Below are positions 54,253 to 63,760 of a stretch of 64,000 nucleotides of DNA, piece by piece (position 1 is the first letter of the stretch; every line of letters starts with the position of its first letter). The notes under the pieces were generated by a model. It searched no databases, was not told the origin of the DNA, and saw nothing but the letters and a program-made list of their open reading frames with translations. Both the position numbers and the translations under genes were made by a program. Source of the DNA: Buttiauxella massiliensis (lineage in GTDB: Bacteria > Pseudomonadota > Gammaproteobacteria > Enterobacterales > Enterobacteriaceae); NCBI RefSeq assembly GCF_902500225.1, contig NZ_LR722664.1:1-64000 (forward strand), in the 5' to 3' direction.

Positions 54253-54611
54253 GGCTGACGGAAAAAATAGCTACGCAGTTGAATGCGCGGATCGTCGTTC
54301 GGCGTGCTTCGCACCTGGATTTCAACGGCGCGTAACAATGGATCTCTTGTTGTCTCTCCCAGGCGTTGCCAGTACCAGTTACGCCCAGCGAACTGCTCTT
54401 TTCCGGAAACCTTTACCAGCGCTGGCCAACCGCCAGCCAGGCGCAGATCGACCATCTGATTTTCCGCGACCCAACTGCCAAACAAGCTTTCTTCCATAGA
54501 TTGCAGTGCCATCATTTGGATACTAAGGCTGTTCATTAATGCAAGGCTGGCGCCGGCAAAAATGACCATTGCCACCATCACTTCCAGTAATGTCATTCCG
54601 CGTTGCTTCAT
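54249..54611 (-). CDS. gspI: Type II secretion minor pseudopilin GspI
   Basis: 120 residues, the usual GspI length. Prepilin signal KQRG|MTLLEVMVAMVIFAGASL with Glu at +5; the small head keeps WVAENQMVDLRL. It nucleates the pseudopilus tip. It overlaps gspH by four bases. Confidence 0.93.
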   Translation of the reverse strand: MKQRGMTLLEVMVAMVIFAGASLALMNSLSIQMMALQSMEESLFGSWVAENQMVDLRLAGGWPALVKVSGKEQFAGRNWYWQRLGETTRDPLLRAVEIQVRSTPNDDPRIQLRSYFFRQP

Positions 54612-55123
54612 GGTGTGGTGTCCGTAGCATCAACCAGCTGCACTTCACCGGCTTCGCTGACGATTAATATCGCAATGGCCTTTTTTTGCGCGAAGGCGCG
54701 CAGCTCAAATGGAGTGACTTCACCACCGGGAAACAGCAGCAACTGCGGCTTATCTTCCCGTTCATCTGTTGGTGATTCGTCAAGCAGCAGATCCTGTTGC
54801 GTCAGCTGTAATGTGATGGTTTCGCCATCAAGTTGCTCCATGGCTGATATCACCCGCCAGCCGTGAGAGCTGCTGAGATCCTGCACCATAAATTGATAGC
54901 CGTGCGCCTTGATGCTCAGGCCAAATAGTGAACCCTGCGCCATCGCTTCCATGCGTTGCACTGGAATGGCATCGGCAAGCCGGGCCAGCATTTCGCGCCC
55001 CTGTTTTTGGGGGGAGTTTGCCGGTAGCGCCATCACAACCAGACTTGATGCCGTAGCGATGATTGCCACGACCAGCATCATTTCGATGAGCGTAAATCCC
55101 CGGTTGCTCGTAGCGCTGCTCAT
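54608..55123 (-). CDS. gspH: Type II secretion minor pseudopilin GspH
   Basis: 171 residues. Prepilin signal SNRG|FTLIEMMLVVAIIATASS with Glu at +5, followed by a beta-sandwich head (GSLFGLSIKAHGYQFMVQD). GspH joins the tip to the GspG fibre. Its start overlaps the gspG stop. Confidence 0.93.
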   Translation of the reverse strand: MSSATSNRGFTLIEMMLVVAIIATASSLVVMALPANSPQKQGREMLARLADAIPVQRMEAMAQGSLFGLSIKAHGYQFMVQDLSSSHGWRVISAMEQLDGETITLQLTQQDLLLDESPTDEREDKPQLLLFPGGEVTPFELRAFAQKKAIAILIVSEAGEVQLVDATDTTP

Positions 55124-55557
55124 TAGCTTTTGGCTCCGCTCATATCCCAGTTGCCAATGTCGTCATCGTTGCCCGCTTGCCCATCAGGGCCTGCGGAAAT
55201 GATATCAACCGAGCCATGCTCGCCGGGGCTGACCAGTTGATAAGCGTTTTGCCATGGATCTTCCGGAAGGCGTTTTATATAGCCATTCTGTTTGTAGTTT
55301 TTCGGCACGGGTGCGGCTTCCGGTTTGTTGAGTAGCGCATCTAAACCCTGTTCGGTGGTGGGGTAGCGCCCATTATCAAGGGTGTACATATCCAGCGCAT
55401 TTTCGAGTGCCACAATATCGGTGACCGCTTTTTGTCGGTCGGCCTGATTTTTATTACCCATCAGATTTGGCACCACAATGCTGGCAAGAATCCCGAGGAT
55501 GACGATCACCACCATAATTTCCAGCAAGGTAAAACCTTGCTGCTGAGACTTATGCAT
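55123..55557 (-). CDS. gspG: Type II secretion major pseudopilin GspG
   Basis: 144 residues, the fibre-forming subunit. Prepilin signal QQQG|FTLLEIMVVIVILG with Glu at +5; conserved NGRYPTTEQGLDALL and the calcium loop region SAGPDGQAGNDDDIGNW are present. It is the most abundant pseudopilin in the family. Confidence 0.96.
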   Translation of the reverse strand: MHKSQQQGFTLLEIMVVIVILGILASIVVPNLMGNKNQADRQKAVTDIVALENALDMYTLDNGRYPTTEQGLDALLNKPEAAPVPKNYKQNGYIKRLPEDPWQNAYQLVSPGEHGSVDIISAGPDGQAGNDDDIGNWDMSGAKS

Positions 55558-55569
55558 AACGACTCCTTT

Positions 55570-56790
55570 TCAATGACTGATCATGTTATTTAGTTGCAAA
55601 ATGGGTTCGAGAATTGCCAGCACGATAAACAGCACCACGCTTGCCATACTGACCACCAGCAGTGGCTCGAACAGGCTCAGTGCGAGGGTCATCTCTTGCT
55701 GTAACGCGTTATCCTGGTTGTCAGCTGCACGAGACAACATGCTATCCAGGGTGCCGCTTCGTTCGCCGGAGGCAATCATATGCAGCATCATCGGTGGGAA
55801 CAGGCGCGTCTGTTCTAAGGCTCCGCGCAAGGTGCTGCCTTCGCGTACTCGTTGTTGGGCAAGATTGATACGTAGACGGGCTTCAGCGTTTTGCAGCACT
55901 TCACCACTGATCTGCATGGCATCCAGGAGCGGTACGGTGCTGGCATTGAGAATGCTGAGTGTGCTGGCAAAACGGGCGGTATTGGTGGCCCGGCTAAGCC
56001 TGCCTGCTATTGGCAAACGCAGCACTAAATTGTGGAAACGCAGGCGATTTGCCGGGGTTTTTAACCAGCGACGCCAGTAAAGTGCCGCACCGGTTATGGC
56101 AACCAGAAAAAGCACGCCAAAACGTTGCAGCATTTCGCTGCATCCCATCAGCAGGCGGGTACTGAGCGGTAGTTCCTGTTTCATGTGGACAAACTGCTCC
56201 ACCACATTAGGGACGACCGTCACCAGTAAGATGGCGATGACTCCTACAGCCACCACGGTAAGAACACAGGGGTAAACCATCGCCTGGCGCAGCTTGTTTT
56301 GCATCTGCTGGCGCTGCTCGGTGTAATTTGCCAGCCGCATTAATACATCATCGAGGTGGGAAGACTTTTCACCGGCCGCCACCATGGCGCAGTAAAGGTC
56401 ATCGAAGGCGGCAGGGCTCGCAGCCATGCTTTTTGCCAGCGTTTGCCCTTCAAGGACGCGACTACGCACGCCGTTAATCACACTCTGGATGCGGGCTTTT
56501 TCCGTCTGGTGCGAGACCACATTCAGGGCTTCCTCCAGTGGTATCGCCGATCCCAGAAGCGTGGCAAGCTGCCGGGTAAACAGGGTTAATTCACTTTTGC
56601 GCATTCCCGGCGCGCGGCGGAATGAAAAATGACGGGAGGCGCTTGTTGATGTGCCCACTTCGCTAATTGAGACAGGCAGTAATTGCCTTTCGCGCAGTTG
56701 TTGACGAGCGTGACGGATGGAATCCGCCTCGAGCGAACCTTGTTTTGACTTGCCTTTACTGTCCAGTGCCTGCCAGCGGAAATCAGCCAT
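55570..56790 (-). CDS. gspF: Type II secretion inner-membrane platform protein GspF
   Basis: 406 residues, polytopic. Two repeated cytosolic domains (starting RKSELTLFTRQLATLLGSAIPLEEAL and NTARFASTLSILNASTVPLLDAM) and three membrane segments. It works with GspE to lift pseudopilins into the fibre. Confidence 0.95.
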   Translation of the reverse strand: MADFRWQALDSKGKSKQGSLEADSIRHARQQLRERQLLPVSISEVGTSTSASRHFSFRRAPGMRKSELTLFTRQLATLLGSAIPLEEALNVVSHQTEKARIQSVINGVRSRVLEGQTLAKSMAASPAAFDDLYCAMVAAGEKSSHLDDVLMRLANYTEQRQQMQNKLRQAMVYPCVLTVVAVGVIAILLVTVVPNVVEQFVHMKQELPLSTRLLMGCSEMLQRFGVLFLVAITGAALYWRRWLKTPANRLRFHNLVLRLPIAGRLSRATNTARFASTLSILNASTVPLLDAMQISGEVLQNAEARLRINLAQQRVREGSTLRGALEQTRLFPPMMLHMIASGERSGTLDSMLSRAADNQDNALQQEMTLALSLFEPLLVVSMASVVLFIVLAILEPILQLNNMISH

Positions 56791-56792
56791 GA

Positions 56793-58271
56793 TTATTCTT
56801 CCCTGCTCACGCGGAGCACTTCTTCGAGCGACGTCACGCCTTGCCGTACCTTTTCCAGGCCGTCATCGCGCAAGGCCGGTGTACAGTTGCGAATAAGCGC
56901 TTCTAGCTCATCCTCCGTAGCATCGTGGTTAAGCGCTTTGCGGACAGCTTCATCGATAACGACCAATTCGTGCAGCGCGGTGCGTCCGCGATAGCCGGTG
57001 TGGTTGCAGCATTCACCGCCGACCGGTTGCCATAGGTGGGTAACATCGCTGCCAAGGCCGTAACGCAGGCGTTGCTGTTCATCCAACAATTGCGGGGTTT
57101 TGCAGTGCAGGCAGAGTGTGCGCACCAGGCGTTGTGCAAGCACCGCCGTAAGTGAAGAGGCGAGCAAAAACGGCTCCACGCCCATATCTCGCAGGCGGGC
57201 AATGGCACCAATAGCACTGTTGGTATGCAGCGTCGAGAAGACTAAATGCCCGGTCAAAGAGGCCTGAACGGCAATCTTCGCGGTTTCGGTATCGCGGATT
57301 TCGCCGATCATTACCACATCCGGGTCCTGACGTAGAATTGCGCGCAACCCCCTGGCAAAAGTCATATCGACTTTGTTATTGACCTGTGTCTGGCCGATGC
57401 CATCGAGGTCGTATTCGATGGGGTCTTCCACCGTCAAAATATTGCGCTCGTGGTTATTAATTTCAGATAGCGCGGCATAAAGAGTGGTGGACTTACCCGA
57501 ACCCGTTGGGCCAGTGATCAGAATAATGCCATACGGCTTACGTACCAGTGTGGACATGGTCTGCTGTAAACCCGCTGACATTCCCAAGTGAGAGAGCGCC
57601 AGATGGACGGTGTTTTTATCCAGCAGGCGCAACACGACCCTTTCCCCGTGGCTGGAAGGCAGCGTTGAGACACGGACATCGACGGCCCGCCCACCGATGC
57701 GCAGGCTAATACGTCCATCCTGCGGAACACGTTTCTCGGCAATATCGAGACGTGCCATGATTTTGATACGCGAGATAAATACCGCCGCCAGTTGGCGCTG
57801 TGGCTGGATAACTTCACGTAAAACGCCATCAATACGAAAGCGAATCGCAAGCCGGGACTCGTAGGTTTCAATATGAATATCGGAGGCACCAAGTTTTATC
57901 GCTTCGCCCAGCATGGCGTTAATCAGGCGAATTATCGGCGCGTCATCCTCCATATCGAGTAGGTCCTGCGTACCAGGCAACTGCCCGGCGAGGTCGCTAA
58001 AACTCACGTCGTTACCCAAATCCTCCATTAACTGGCGCGCTTCACTGCCATCGCGTTGATACTCTTTGATCAAGAGTTGCTCAAACTGCGCTGTGGCGAC
58101 GGCGTTAACCGAAAATGACTGGCGCATGACTCGACGTATTTCCAGCAGGGTTTGTGGCCTGAGTTCACCATGATGTACCAGTACTGGCGTCTCATTTTGC
58201 CACTGCACCAGCACGCCATGATCGCGGGCAAAGCTAAAGGGGAGCTTTACCCATTTTCGCTCCTCACTCAT
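56793..58271 (-). CDS. gspE: Type II secretion ATPase GspE
   Basis: 492 residues from the ATG at 58271, which overlaps the gspD stop and has GGAGG seven bases ahead; a longer reading starts inside gspD. Walker A is [15 protein letters not shown], Walker B is [16 protein letters not shown], and the Asp box is [14 protein letters not shown]. The zinc loop keeps CLHC but its second pair reads [12 protein letters not shown], so the usual CxxC spacing is altered. It powers pseudopilus assembly from the cytosol through GspL. Confidence 0.95.
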   Translation of the reverse strand: MSEERKWVKLPFSFARDHGVLVQWQNETPVLVHHGELRPQTLLEIRRVMRQSFSVNAVATAQFEQLLIKEYQRDGSEARQLMEDLGNDVSFSDLAGQLPGTQDLLDMEDDAPIIRLINAMLGEAIKLGASDIHIETYESRLAIRFRIDGVLREVIQPQRQLAAVFISRIKIMARLDIAEKRVPQDGRISLRIGGRAVDVRVSTLPSSHGERVVLRLLDKNTVHLALSHLGMSAGLQQTMSTLVRKPYGIILITGPTGSGKSTTLYAALSEINNHERNILTVEDPIEYDLDGIGQTQVNNKVDMTFARGLRAILRQDPDVVMIGEIRDTETAKIAVQASLTGHLVFSTLHTNSAIGAIARLRDMGVEPFLLASSLTAVLAQRLVRTLCLHCKTPQLLDEQQRLRYGLGSDVTHLWQPVGGECCNHTGYRGRTALHELVVIDEAVRKALNHDATEDELEALIRNCTPALRDDGLEKVRQGVTSLEEVLRVSREE

Positions 58272-60231
58272 TGAAGAAGCCTCCGCGCGGCCGGGCACCC
58301 GGTGTTGCAGGCAGAGTCAGGTCAGGGGTGGGGAGGGCGAGAGGATCACGATTGAGACGATCGGATTTTTGTTCATCACGGAACTGGCGATATTTTTCAT
58401 TGGAGACGCCGTTATAACTGGCACCATCGCGCAGGATGACCGGATGAATGAACACCATCAGGTTTTGTTTACTGGTGCTGGTGCTGTTGTAGCGGAACAG
58501 ATAACCGAGCAGCGGAATATCACCGAGGATCGGTACTTTGCTGACGCTCTCGGTTGTTTGGTTGTTCAGCAAGCCGCCGAGCACCACGGTTTCGCCGCTT
58601 CTGACCATTACCGCATTGTTGATGGTGCGGGTGTTAAACGTGGCACCCAGATCGCTCCCGGCTGAAGATGAGTCAACGGAACTGGCGGAGGCCACGCTTG
58701 AAACTTCCTGCTCAATATTAAGCAACACGCTTTCACCGTCATTAATCTGCGGGATAACCTTGAGCTTAGTGCCCACCGTTTTGCGCTCGACGGTGTTGTA
58801 CACGCTGCCGGTTGTACTGGCCTGGCTGCCGGTAATAACCGGGACTTCCTGGCCAACGTTTATGGCTGCTTCTTTGTTATCAAGCGTAACGATGCTCGGG
58901 GTGGCGAGAATATTGCTGCGTGAGTTGTTGGCAAGTGCTGTAACCAGTCCGCCCCAATTACCGTTATAAAAACCGGCGGCGATACCGTTAAAACTACTGA
59001 GTAAGGCAGCACTGCCAGACGAGCCGTTTTTCCGGTTTTCGGCGGCGACCACTGCGCTTATCGGCAGCCCGGTGCTGGTAAATTGGGTTGCGCCACCATT
59101 TTCGTTAAACCACTGCACGCCGAAATTGAGCGCGTCACCATCCTGCATTTCTACAATGACTGCCTCAATCAACACCTGGGCGCGGCGGATATCGAGACGA
59201 TTGATGATTTGTTCCAGCGCCTGCATGGCATCAGGCTGCGTGGTAATAACCAGTGAGTTGGTTTGTTCATCGGCAACAATGCTGACCTCTTTGCCGCTAA
59301 ATGTAGTGCTGCTGGCACCGGCAGCCGTGCTGGCAGGCGCAGTTTCACCTTTGGTTGGTTGGGATGGCGATGAATTTGCACCGCTCAGGACCGCAACCAG
59401 GTTTTTCGCCTGGGCGTATTTAAGATAAAAAACGCGAGTGTTCCCCTGGTTTTGCTCTTCACGGTCAAGCTGACGGGCGATAGTGATTAAGTGCTGGCGG
59501 CCCTGTGCACTGCCGGAAATCACTACGCTATTGGTACGCTCATCAGCCACCACATTCGGTGCCAGACCGCTGCCTTTACGGTCGTTTTTGTTTAAGCCAT
59601 TAAGGATTAAACCCATCTCACGTGCAGAGGCGTACTTTAATTTAATGATGTCCGATTGCTGATTACCGGCTGAATCTACGCGGCGCACAATTTCTGCCAG
59701 ACGATTCACAACCGCCGCACGACCCGTCACCAGCAGCACATTGGCGGATTCGTAATGCACCACATTTCCGGCCCCAGCGTTATCGTTAAGCTGGCGCAAA
59801 AGTGGGGCGAGCTCTTTCACATCGACGTTTGAAACCGGAATAACGCGCGTCACCACTTCGTCTCCGGTTCCCGCATGATAATCATCGGCCAGCGGGATAG
59901 CTGCGGTTTTGGCATTGGCGGCTTTCACCACCTTCAGCACGCCACTGGCTCCTGGCACTACGGCGAAACCGTACACATCCAGCACGCTCAGGAAGAACTG
60001 GTAGTACTGCTCATCATTGAGTGAGTCATAGCTACGAACGTTGACCACACCGCGCACGGCGGGATCGATAATGATGGTTTTATGCAGGTTTTTACTGACG
60101 ATATTAATAAATTCCTGAATATCGGTACTTTTGAAACTGGCGCTGTAATTGGCTCCCCAGGCAGCAGGCAAGAGAGCCATCAGCAGAGTGAGGCTCTGGG
60201 CAATTCTTGTTATTTGTAATGACATACCCAA
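58264..60231 (-). CDS. gspD: Type II secretion outer-membrane secretin GspD
   Basis: 655 residues. Signal peptide to AAWGAN, then N0 and N1-N3 domains ([59 protein letters not shown]) and the secretin barrel with [12 protein letters not shown] and [36 protein letters not shown]-terminal tail may bind a pilotin, but no gspS gene is in the window. It starts 2 bp after gspC. Confidence 0.96.
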   Translation of the reverse strand: MGMSLQITRIAQSLTLLMALLPAAWGANYSASFKSTDIQEFINIVSKNLHKTIIIDPAVRGVVNVRSYDSLNDEQYYQFFLSVLDVYGFAVVPGASGVLKVVKAANAKTAAIPLADDYHAGTGDEVVTRVIPVSNVDVKELAPLLRQLNDNAGAGNVVHYESANVLLVTGRAAVVNRLAEIVRRVDSAGNQQSDIIKLKYASAREMGLILNGLNKNDRKGSGLAPNVVADERTNSVVISGSAQGRQHLITIARQLDREEQNQGNTRVFYLKYAQAKNLVAVLSGANSSPSQPTKGETAPASTAAGASSTTFSGKEVSIVADEQTNSLVITTQPDAMQALEQIINRLDIRRAQVLIEAVIVEMQDGDALNFGVQWFNENGGATQFTSTGLPISAVVAAENRKNGSSGSAALLSSFNGIAAGFYNGNWGGLVTALANNSRSNILATPSIVTLDNKEAAINVGQEVPVITGSQASTTGSVYNTVERKTVGTKLKVIPQINDGESVLLNIEQEVSSVASASSVDSSSAGSDLGATFNTRTINNAVMVRSGETVVLGGLLNNQTTESVSKVPILGDIPLLGYLFRYNSTSTSKQNLMVFIHPVILRDGASYNGVSNEKYRQFRDEQKSDRLNRDPLALPTPDLTLPATPGARPRGGFFNE

Positions 60232-60233
60232 CC

Positions 60234-61028
60234 TTACTTTATTGATAAATCTACAAAAATGTTCTTCTCAGCATCATCACGCACAATAGTGATTTCAAGC
60301 TGCGTCAATGTGCTGAGTTGGCCCATAAACTTTGCGGCCTCTTGCGGATCGCGTAGGTCAAAGCCATTGATGGCGATTGCCAAATCGTTGGGCTGTAATC
60401 CACTTTGCTGAAAAAGCGTGGCCTCTTTGCCTGGATTGAGGCGATATCCCTGCATCACACCGTCTTTATTCACCGGAGTGATTGCCACCATCTCCAGCAA
60501 TTTTTTCGGCTCTTTCAGTAACTGATTCCGGGTAGTCGCAAGTGCGTCAGGTGCGCTTGCGGCACCGTCGTCATACAACCGTAGGATTTCATGCTGCCCC
60601 CCGTTAAGCAGTTCAACATGGTCATCCTTAATCGCGATGACACTCGCCTGCGTTCCATCGATAACATCATGAATAACATAACTATTTTGATGTCCACCTT
60701 GCTCAATTATCACCAGTGAACTTTCAGATGAGCTGCTGACTATCACCCCGGTCAGTCGTACTTTTAGTGAGGAGAGTGTTGCCACTGGTGCGATCTCTTT
60801 ATCCCCGCCTGGGAATAGCGTCTTAAACCTGATTTCAGCAGGTGTGGCCTGCGGGTTAGCGTTGTGTGCCTGAGCCGGGAGTGGTGCTTGCGGATAAAGC
60901 ATTTCACCAATACACCATGTAGCCACAGCCAACTGATAGCCAAGGCCGCAGAGCAATACCACTGTCACCATCTGCGCTAAAAATGGCTGAGAAAAACTCA
61001 GCCTGAACACCGGTTTACTCATTAACAC
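60234..61028 (-). CDS. gspC: Type II secretion protein GspC
   Basis: 264 residues from the GTG at 61028 (AAGG six bases ahead); an ATG at 61022 is an alternative. One membrane helix (~18-42), a homology-region domain (RLTGVIVSSSSESSLVIIEQGG) that binds the secretin, and a C-terminal PDZ domain (QSGLQPNDLAIAINGFDLRDPQEAAKFM) implicated in substrate choice. First secretion gene, 48 bp after the GH3 glucosidase gene. Confidence 0.94.
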   Translation of the reverse strand: MLMSKPVFRLSFSQPFLAQMVTVVLLCGLGYQLAVATWCIGEMLYPQAPLPAQAHNANPQATPAEIRFKTLFPGGDKEIAPVATLSSLKVRLTGVIVSSSSESSLVIIEQGGHQNSYVIHDVIDGTQASVIAIKDDHVELLNGGQHEILRLYDDGAASAPDALATTRNQLLKEPKKLLEMVAITPVNKDGVMQGYRLNPGKEATLFQQSGLQPNDLAIAINGFDLRDPQEAAKFMGQLSTLTQLEITIVRDDAEKNIFVDLSIK

Positions 61029-61043
61029 TTATTGCCTTATTAA

Positions 61044-61069
61044 CCAGGGCGAGAACGAACTCGCCCTGG
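61044..61069 (-). terminator. Hairpin between the GH3 gene and gspC
   Basis: A perfect 10-bp stem CCAGGGCGAG/CTCGCCCTGG with a 6-base loop, between the glucosidase stop and the gspC start. On the minus strand it is followed by TTAATAAGG rather than a U-run, so it probably only partly ends transcription and lowers gsp relative to the glucosidase. Confidence 0.65.
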
Positions 61070-61075
61070 ATTGAC

Positions 61076-63526
61076 TTACTGACTTACGGTGACAAAATCA
61101 GCGGCGTTCACACCCGCCGGAAGTGCAAGCGCACCCGGAGTGGTGTTGCTGACCACAATTTCCTCGCTAACGTTGAAGGTCACAGGTTCACGACCCGTTA
61201 CGTCGGAAGAAGGAGATACCCAGGCCTTGTAGGTGCCAGGCTCAACAATCCACTGGTTCTTTTGCGGATCGAAGCTTGCCAGCGTTTTGGCAGGGATAGT
61301 GAAGGTAAGCTTCTGGCTTGCGCCTGGTTGCAGGCTGTCTGTTTTGCTGAAAGATTTAAGCTCAAGAGCCGGTTTTTTCAGCTTAACTTCTGGTGCGTTG
61401 ATATAGACCTGGGCTGCTTCTTTCCCGGCAACGTTCCCGGTGTTGGTCACCGAAACGCTCAGCGTAATGCCACCTTTTGCGCCATTACCCAGGGTGTTCG
61501 ACTCAACTGCCGCGCCGTCATAACCAAAGGTGGTGTATGAAAGGCCGTAGCCGAACGGCCAGGCAACCGGTTTGCTGAAGGTGCTGTAGTAGCGGTAGCC
61601 CACGTAGATGTCATCGTTATAAGAGATTTCATCTGGTGTGCCGTCGCCGTTGGTGTCTTTGCCCGGGAAGGTGGTTGCGGAAGGGACATCGGCATAAGAC
61701 TGCGGAATGGTTTGTGCCAGTTTGCCCCCAGGGTTGACGACGCCTGAGAGAACGTCGGTGATGGCAAAGCCTGCTTCCTGGCCTGGCAGATACGACAGCA
61801 ATATGGCATCGACTTTCTCGGCCCACTCGCTGGTATCGACGATGGCAGAGACATCCAGCACGACAACCACTTTCTTGCCTGCAGCATGGAATGCATCAGA
61901 CGTATTCTGAATCAAATTGAGTTCATTTTCGGTCAGCAGGTAGTCGCCACGGGTATTGGTGCGGTCCACACCTTCACCCGCGATTCGCCCGATAGTGATC
62001 AGTGCTGCATCATTGTTCTGCGCAGCACTTTCAACCACTGCCGGGTCAATTGCCGGGTCGTCACAGGTAAAGTAGGTGCCGATCGAGGCCACAAAGCCCG
62101 GGTGCTCAACTTTATTTTGCGCGTAGTAATCGCGGTAGAAGGAGGTTAGCGACTCATCAACGGTGTACTGCTGTTGCAAGCCCTCGGACAGCATGATGGT
62201 CGCTTCATTGTTAACCTGGCCGCTACCGGTGCCACCTTTGATGGTTTCAATCTGGCTAACCCCAAAACTTGCGAGCTTCAAACGCGGCGTTAATGGCAGC
62301 GCCTGGTTGTCATTTTTTAACAACACCATGCTCTCTGCCGCAGCCTGGCGTGCCAATACACGGTGTTGTTCGAGGTCAGGTTTATTGGACGCGGCGTAGT
62401 TGTTATAAGAAGGGGACTGGAAGACTTGCGAGAGAATATGTTCCACGTTAACCGTGACATCTGCTTCGCTGATATCCCCCTTTTTATAAGAGTCTTTCAG
62501 TGCGGCCAACACACCAGTATTGTTGAAAGCACCGGTTACTGGGTCGGTAAATCCACCGGGTTCAATCAGGTCATTACCCGCTTTTAGCTGTTTCCAGCCC
62601 GTTAATTGCGGCGTTCCTGCCAGCCAGTCGGACATCACCAACCCTTTAAAATCCCACTCATTACGCAAAATATCGGTTAGCAGGTCGCGGCGTTCGTTGG
62701 TGTAAGTACCGTTTAGTTTGTTATATGACGACATCACCGCCCACGGCTGCGCTTCTTCTACAGCTATCTGGAAACCGCGCAGATAAATCTCACGCATGGC
62801 GCGCGGCGATACGATGGTATCGATGGAGTTACGGTTGGTTTCTGAGTTGTTGGCAACAAAGTGTTTAATGGTGGTGCCGACATCATTTGACTCCACACCA
62901 TCTACCATGGCGGCGGCAATTTTCCCGCTCAGCAGTGGGTCTTCAGAGTAATATTCAAAATTACGCCCATTCAGCGGGTTACGTTGAATATTCATACCCG
63001 GTGCGAGAATAAAGTCGACGCCATATTCTTTAATTTCCTCGCCCATCGCTTTACCCACTTGAGCCACTAATTTTGTGTCCCAGGATGAAGCCAGTAAAGA
63101 ACCAATTGGCCAGGCGGTGGCATAGAAAGTTTCAGAACTGCCGTTACGAGTACTATTAATGCGCAATCCGGCGGGACCATCGGCTAATTTTGCCGCAGGA
63201 ATATCCAGCTTGTCGCTTTTTACGCCATTGATATAACCGGCAACACCGGATACATCATTTTTATTATTGGTTGCCGGAAATTCACCATTGCCAAGATCCA
63301 TTCCTGGCCCGACCACCATATTAAGCTTTTCTTCAACGCTCATTTTACCTGCGGCTTCTTTGGCCATTTTTTGGTAATACGCAGCGTCCTTTACTTGTGA
63401 GACAGGCGGTTCTTCCTGGTTGTCGTCATCATCGTCGTCATTACAACCAGAAACCATCCCGGCTAATGCCAGGGTGAGACAGATTGTCAGGGTATTCAAT
63501 TTTGATTTAACGCTTAAGGATTCCAT
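61076..63526 (-). CDS. GH3 beta-glucosidase lipoprotein, likely type II secretion substrate
   Basis: 816 residues. A lipoprotein signal ends in VSGC (Cys28), followed by Asn and six aspartates (30-35), then a flexible EEPPVSQ linker. The GH3 N-domain (~60-370) has ADGPAGLRI, KHFVANN (Lys221-His222) and the nucleophile Asp300 in VMSDWLAG. The GH3 C-domain (~410-640) and a fibronectin-III-like domain (~710-790) follow. It heads the gsp unit, as pullulanase does with pul genes, and acidic residues after the lipid cysteine recall pullulanase, which avoids Lol sorting and is displayed on the cell surface. Surface display of this enzyme is inferred. Confidence 0.88.
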   Translation of the reverse strand: MESLSVKSKLNTLTICLTLALAGMVSGCNDDDDDDNQEEPPVSQVKDAAYYQKMAKEAAGKMSVEEKLNMVVGPGMDLGNGEFPATNNKNDVSGVAGYINGVKSDKLDIPAAKLADGPAGLRINSTRNGSSETFYATAWPIGSLLASSWDTKLVAQVGKAMGEEIKEYGVDFILAPGMNIQRNPLNGRNFEYYSEDPLLSGKIAAAMVDGVESNDVGTTIKHFVANNSETNRNSIDTIVSPRAMREIYLRGFQIAVEEAQPWAVMSSYNKLNGTYTNERRDLLTDILRNEWDFKGLVMSDWLAGTPQLTGWKQLKAGNDLIEPGGFTDPVTGAFNNTGVLAALKDSYKKGDISEADVTVNVEHILSQVFQSPSYNNYAASNKPDLEQHRVLARQAAAESMVLLKNDNQALPLTPRLKLASFGVSQIETIKGGTGSGQVNNEATIMLSEGLQQQYTVDESLTSFYRDYYAQNKVEHPGFVASIGTYFTCDDPAIDPAVVESAAQNNDAALITIGRIAGEGVDRTNTRGDYLLTENELNLIQNTSDAFHAAGKKVVVVLDVSAIVDTSEWAEKVDAILLSYLPGQEAGFAITDVLSGVVNPGGKLAQTIPQSYADVPSATTFPGKDTNGDGTPDEISYNDDIYVGYRYYSTFSKPVAWPFGYGLSYTTFGYDGAAVESNTLGNGAKGGITLSVSVTNTGNVAGKEAAQVYINAPEVKLKKPALELKSFSKTDSLQPGASQKLTFTIPAKTLASFDPQKNQWIVEPGTYKAWVSPSSDVTGREPVTFNVSEEIVVSNTTPGALALPAGVNAADFVTVSQ

Positions 63527-63760
63527 TGTTATTGGCCTTATTTATGTAGGGTATATATCCAGGTTTCGCAAAGGTAAGTACATCAACAGCAGCGGAATAA
63601 TAACCAGATAAATGGCGGGCGACTTTGCAATGGAAAGCTAATTCTGTGCTCCTGGGAGCAGGGCGTTTTTTTGTGAGTGGTATCTCAAAATAATGCAGAA
63701 TGCTACAATACAGTAACATTACAAAAACAATATTAACGTTCAACTTTGTGCAAGGTCCAC
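63527..63760. promoter_or_regulatory. Divergent control region, GH3/gsp and AraC-type regulator
   Basis: 234 bp between two divergent genes. It must hold both promoters. A small GCTCC/GGAGC hairpin with TTTTTTT on the plus strand lies at about 63648-63672; its role is unclear. No operator repeat was recognised. Confidence 0.5.
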
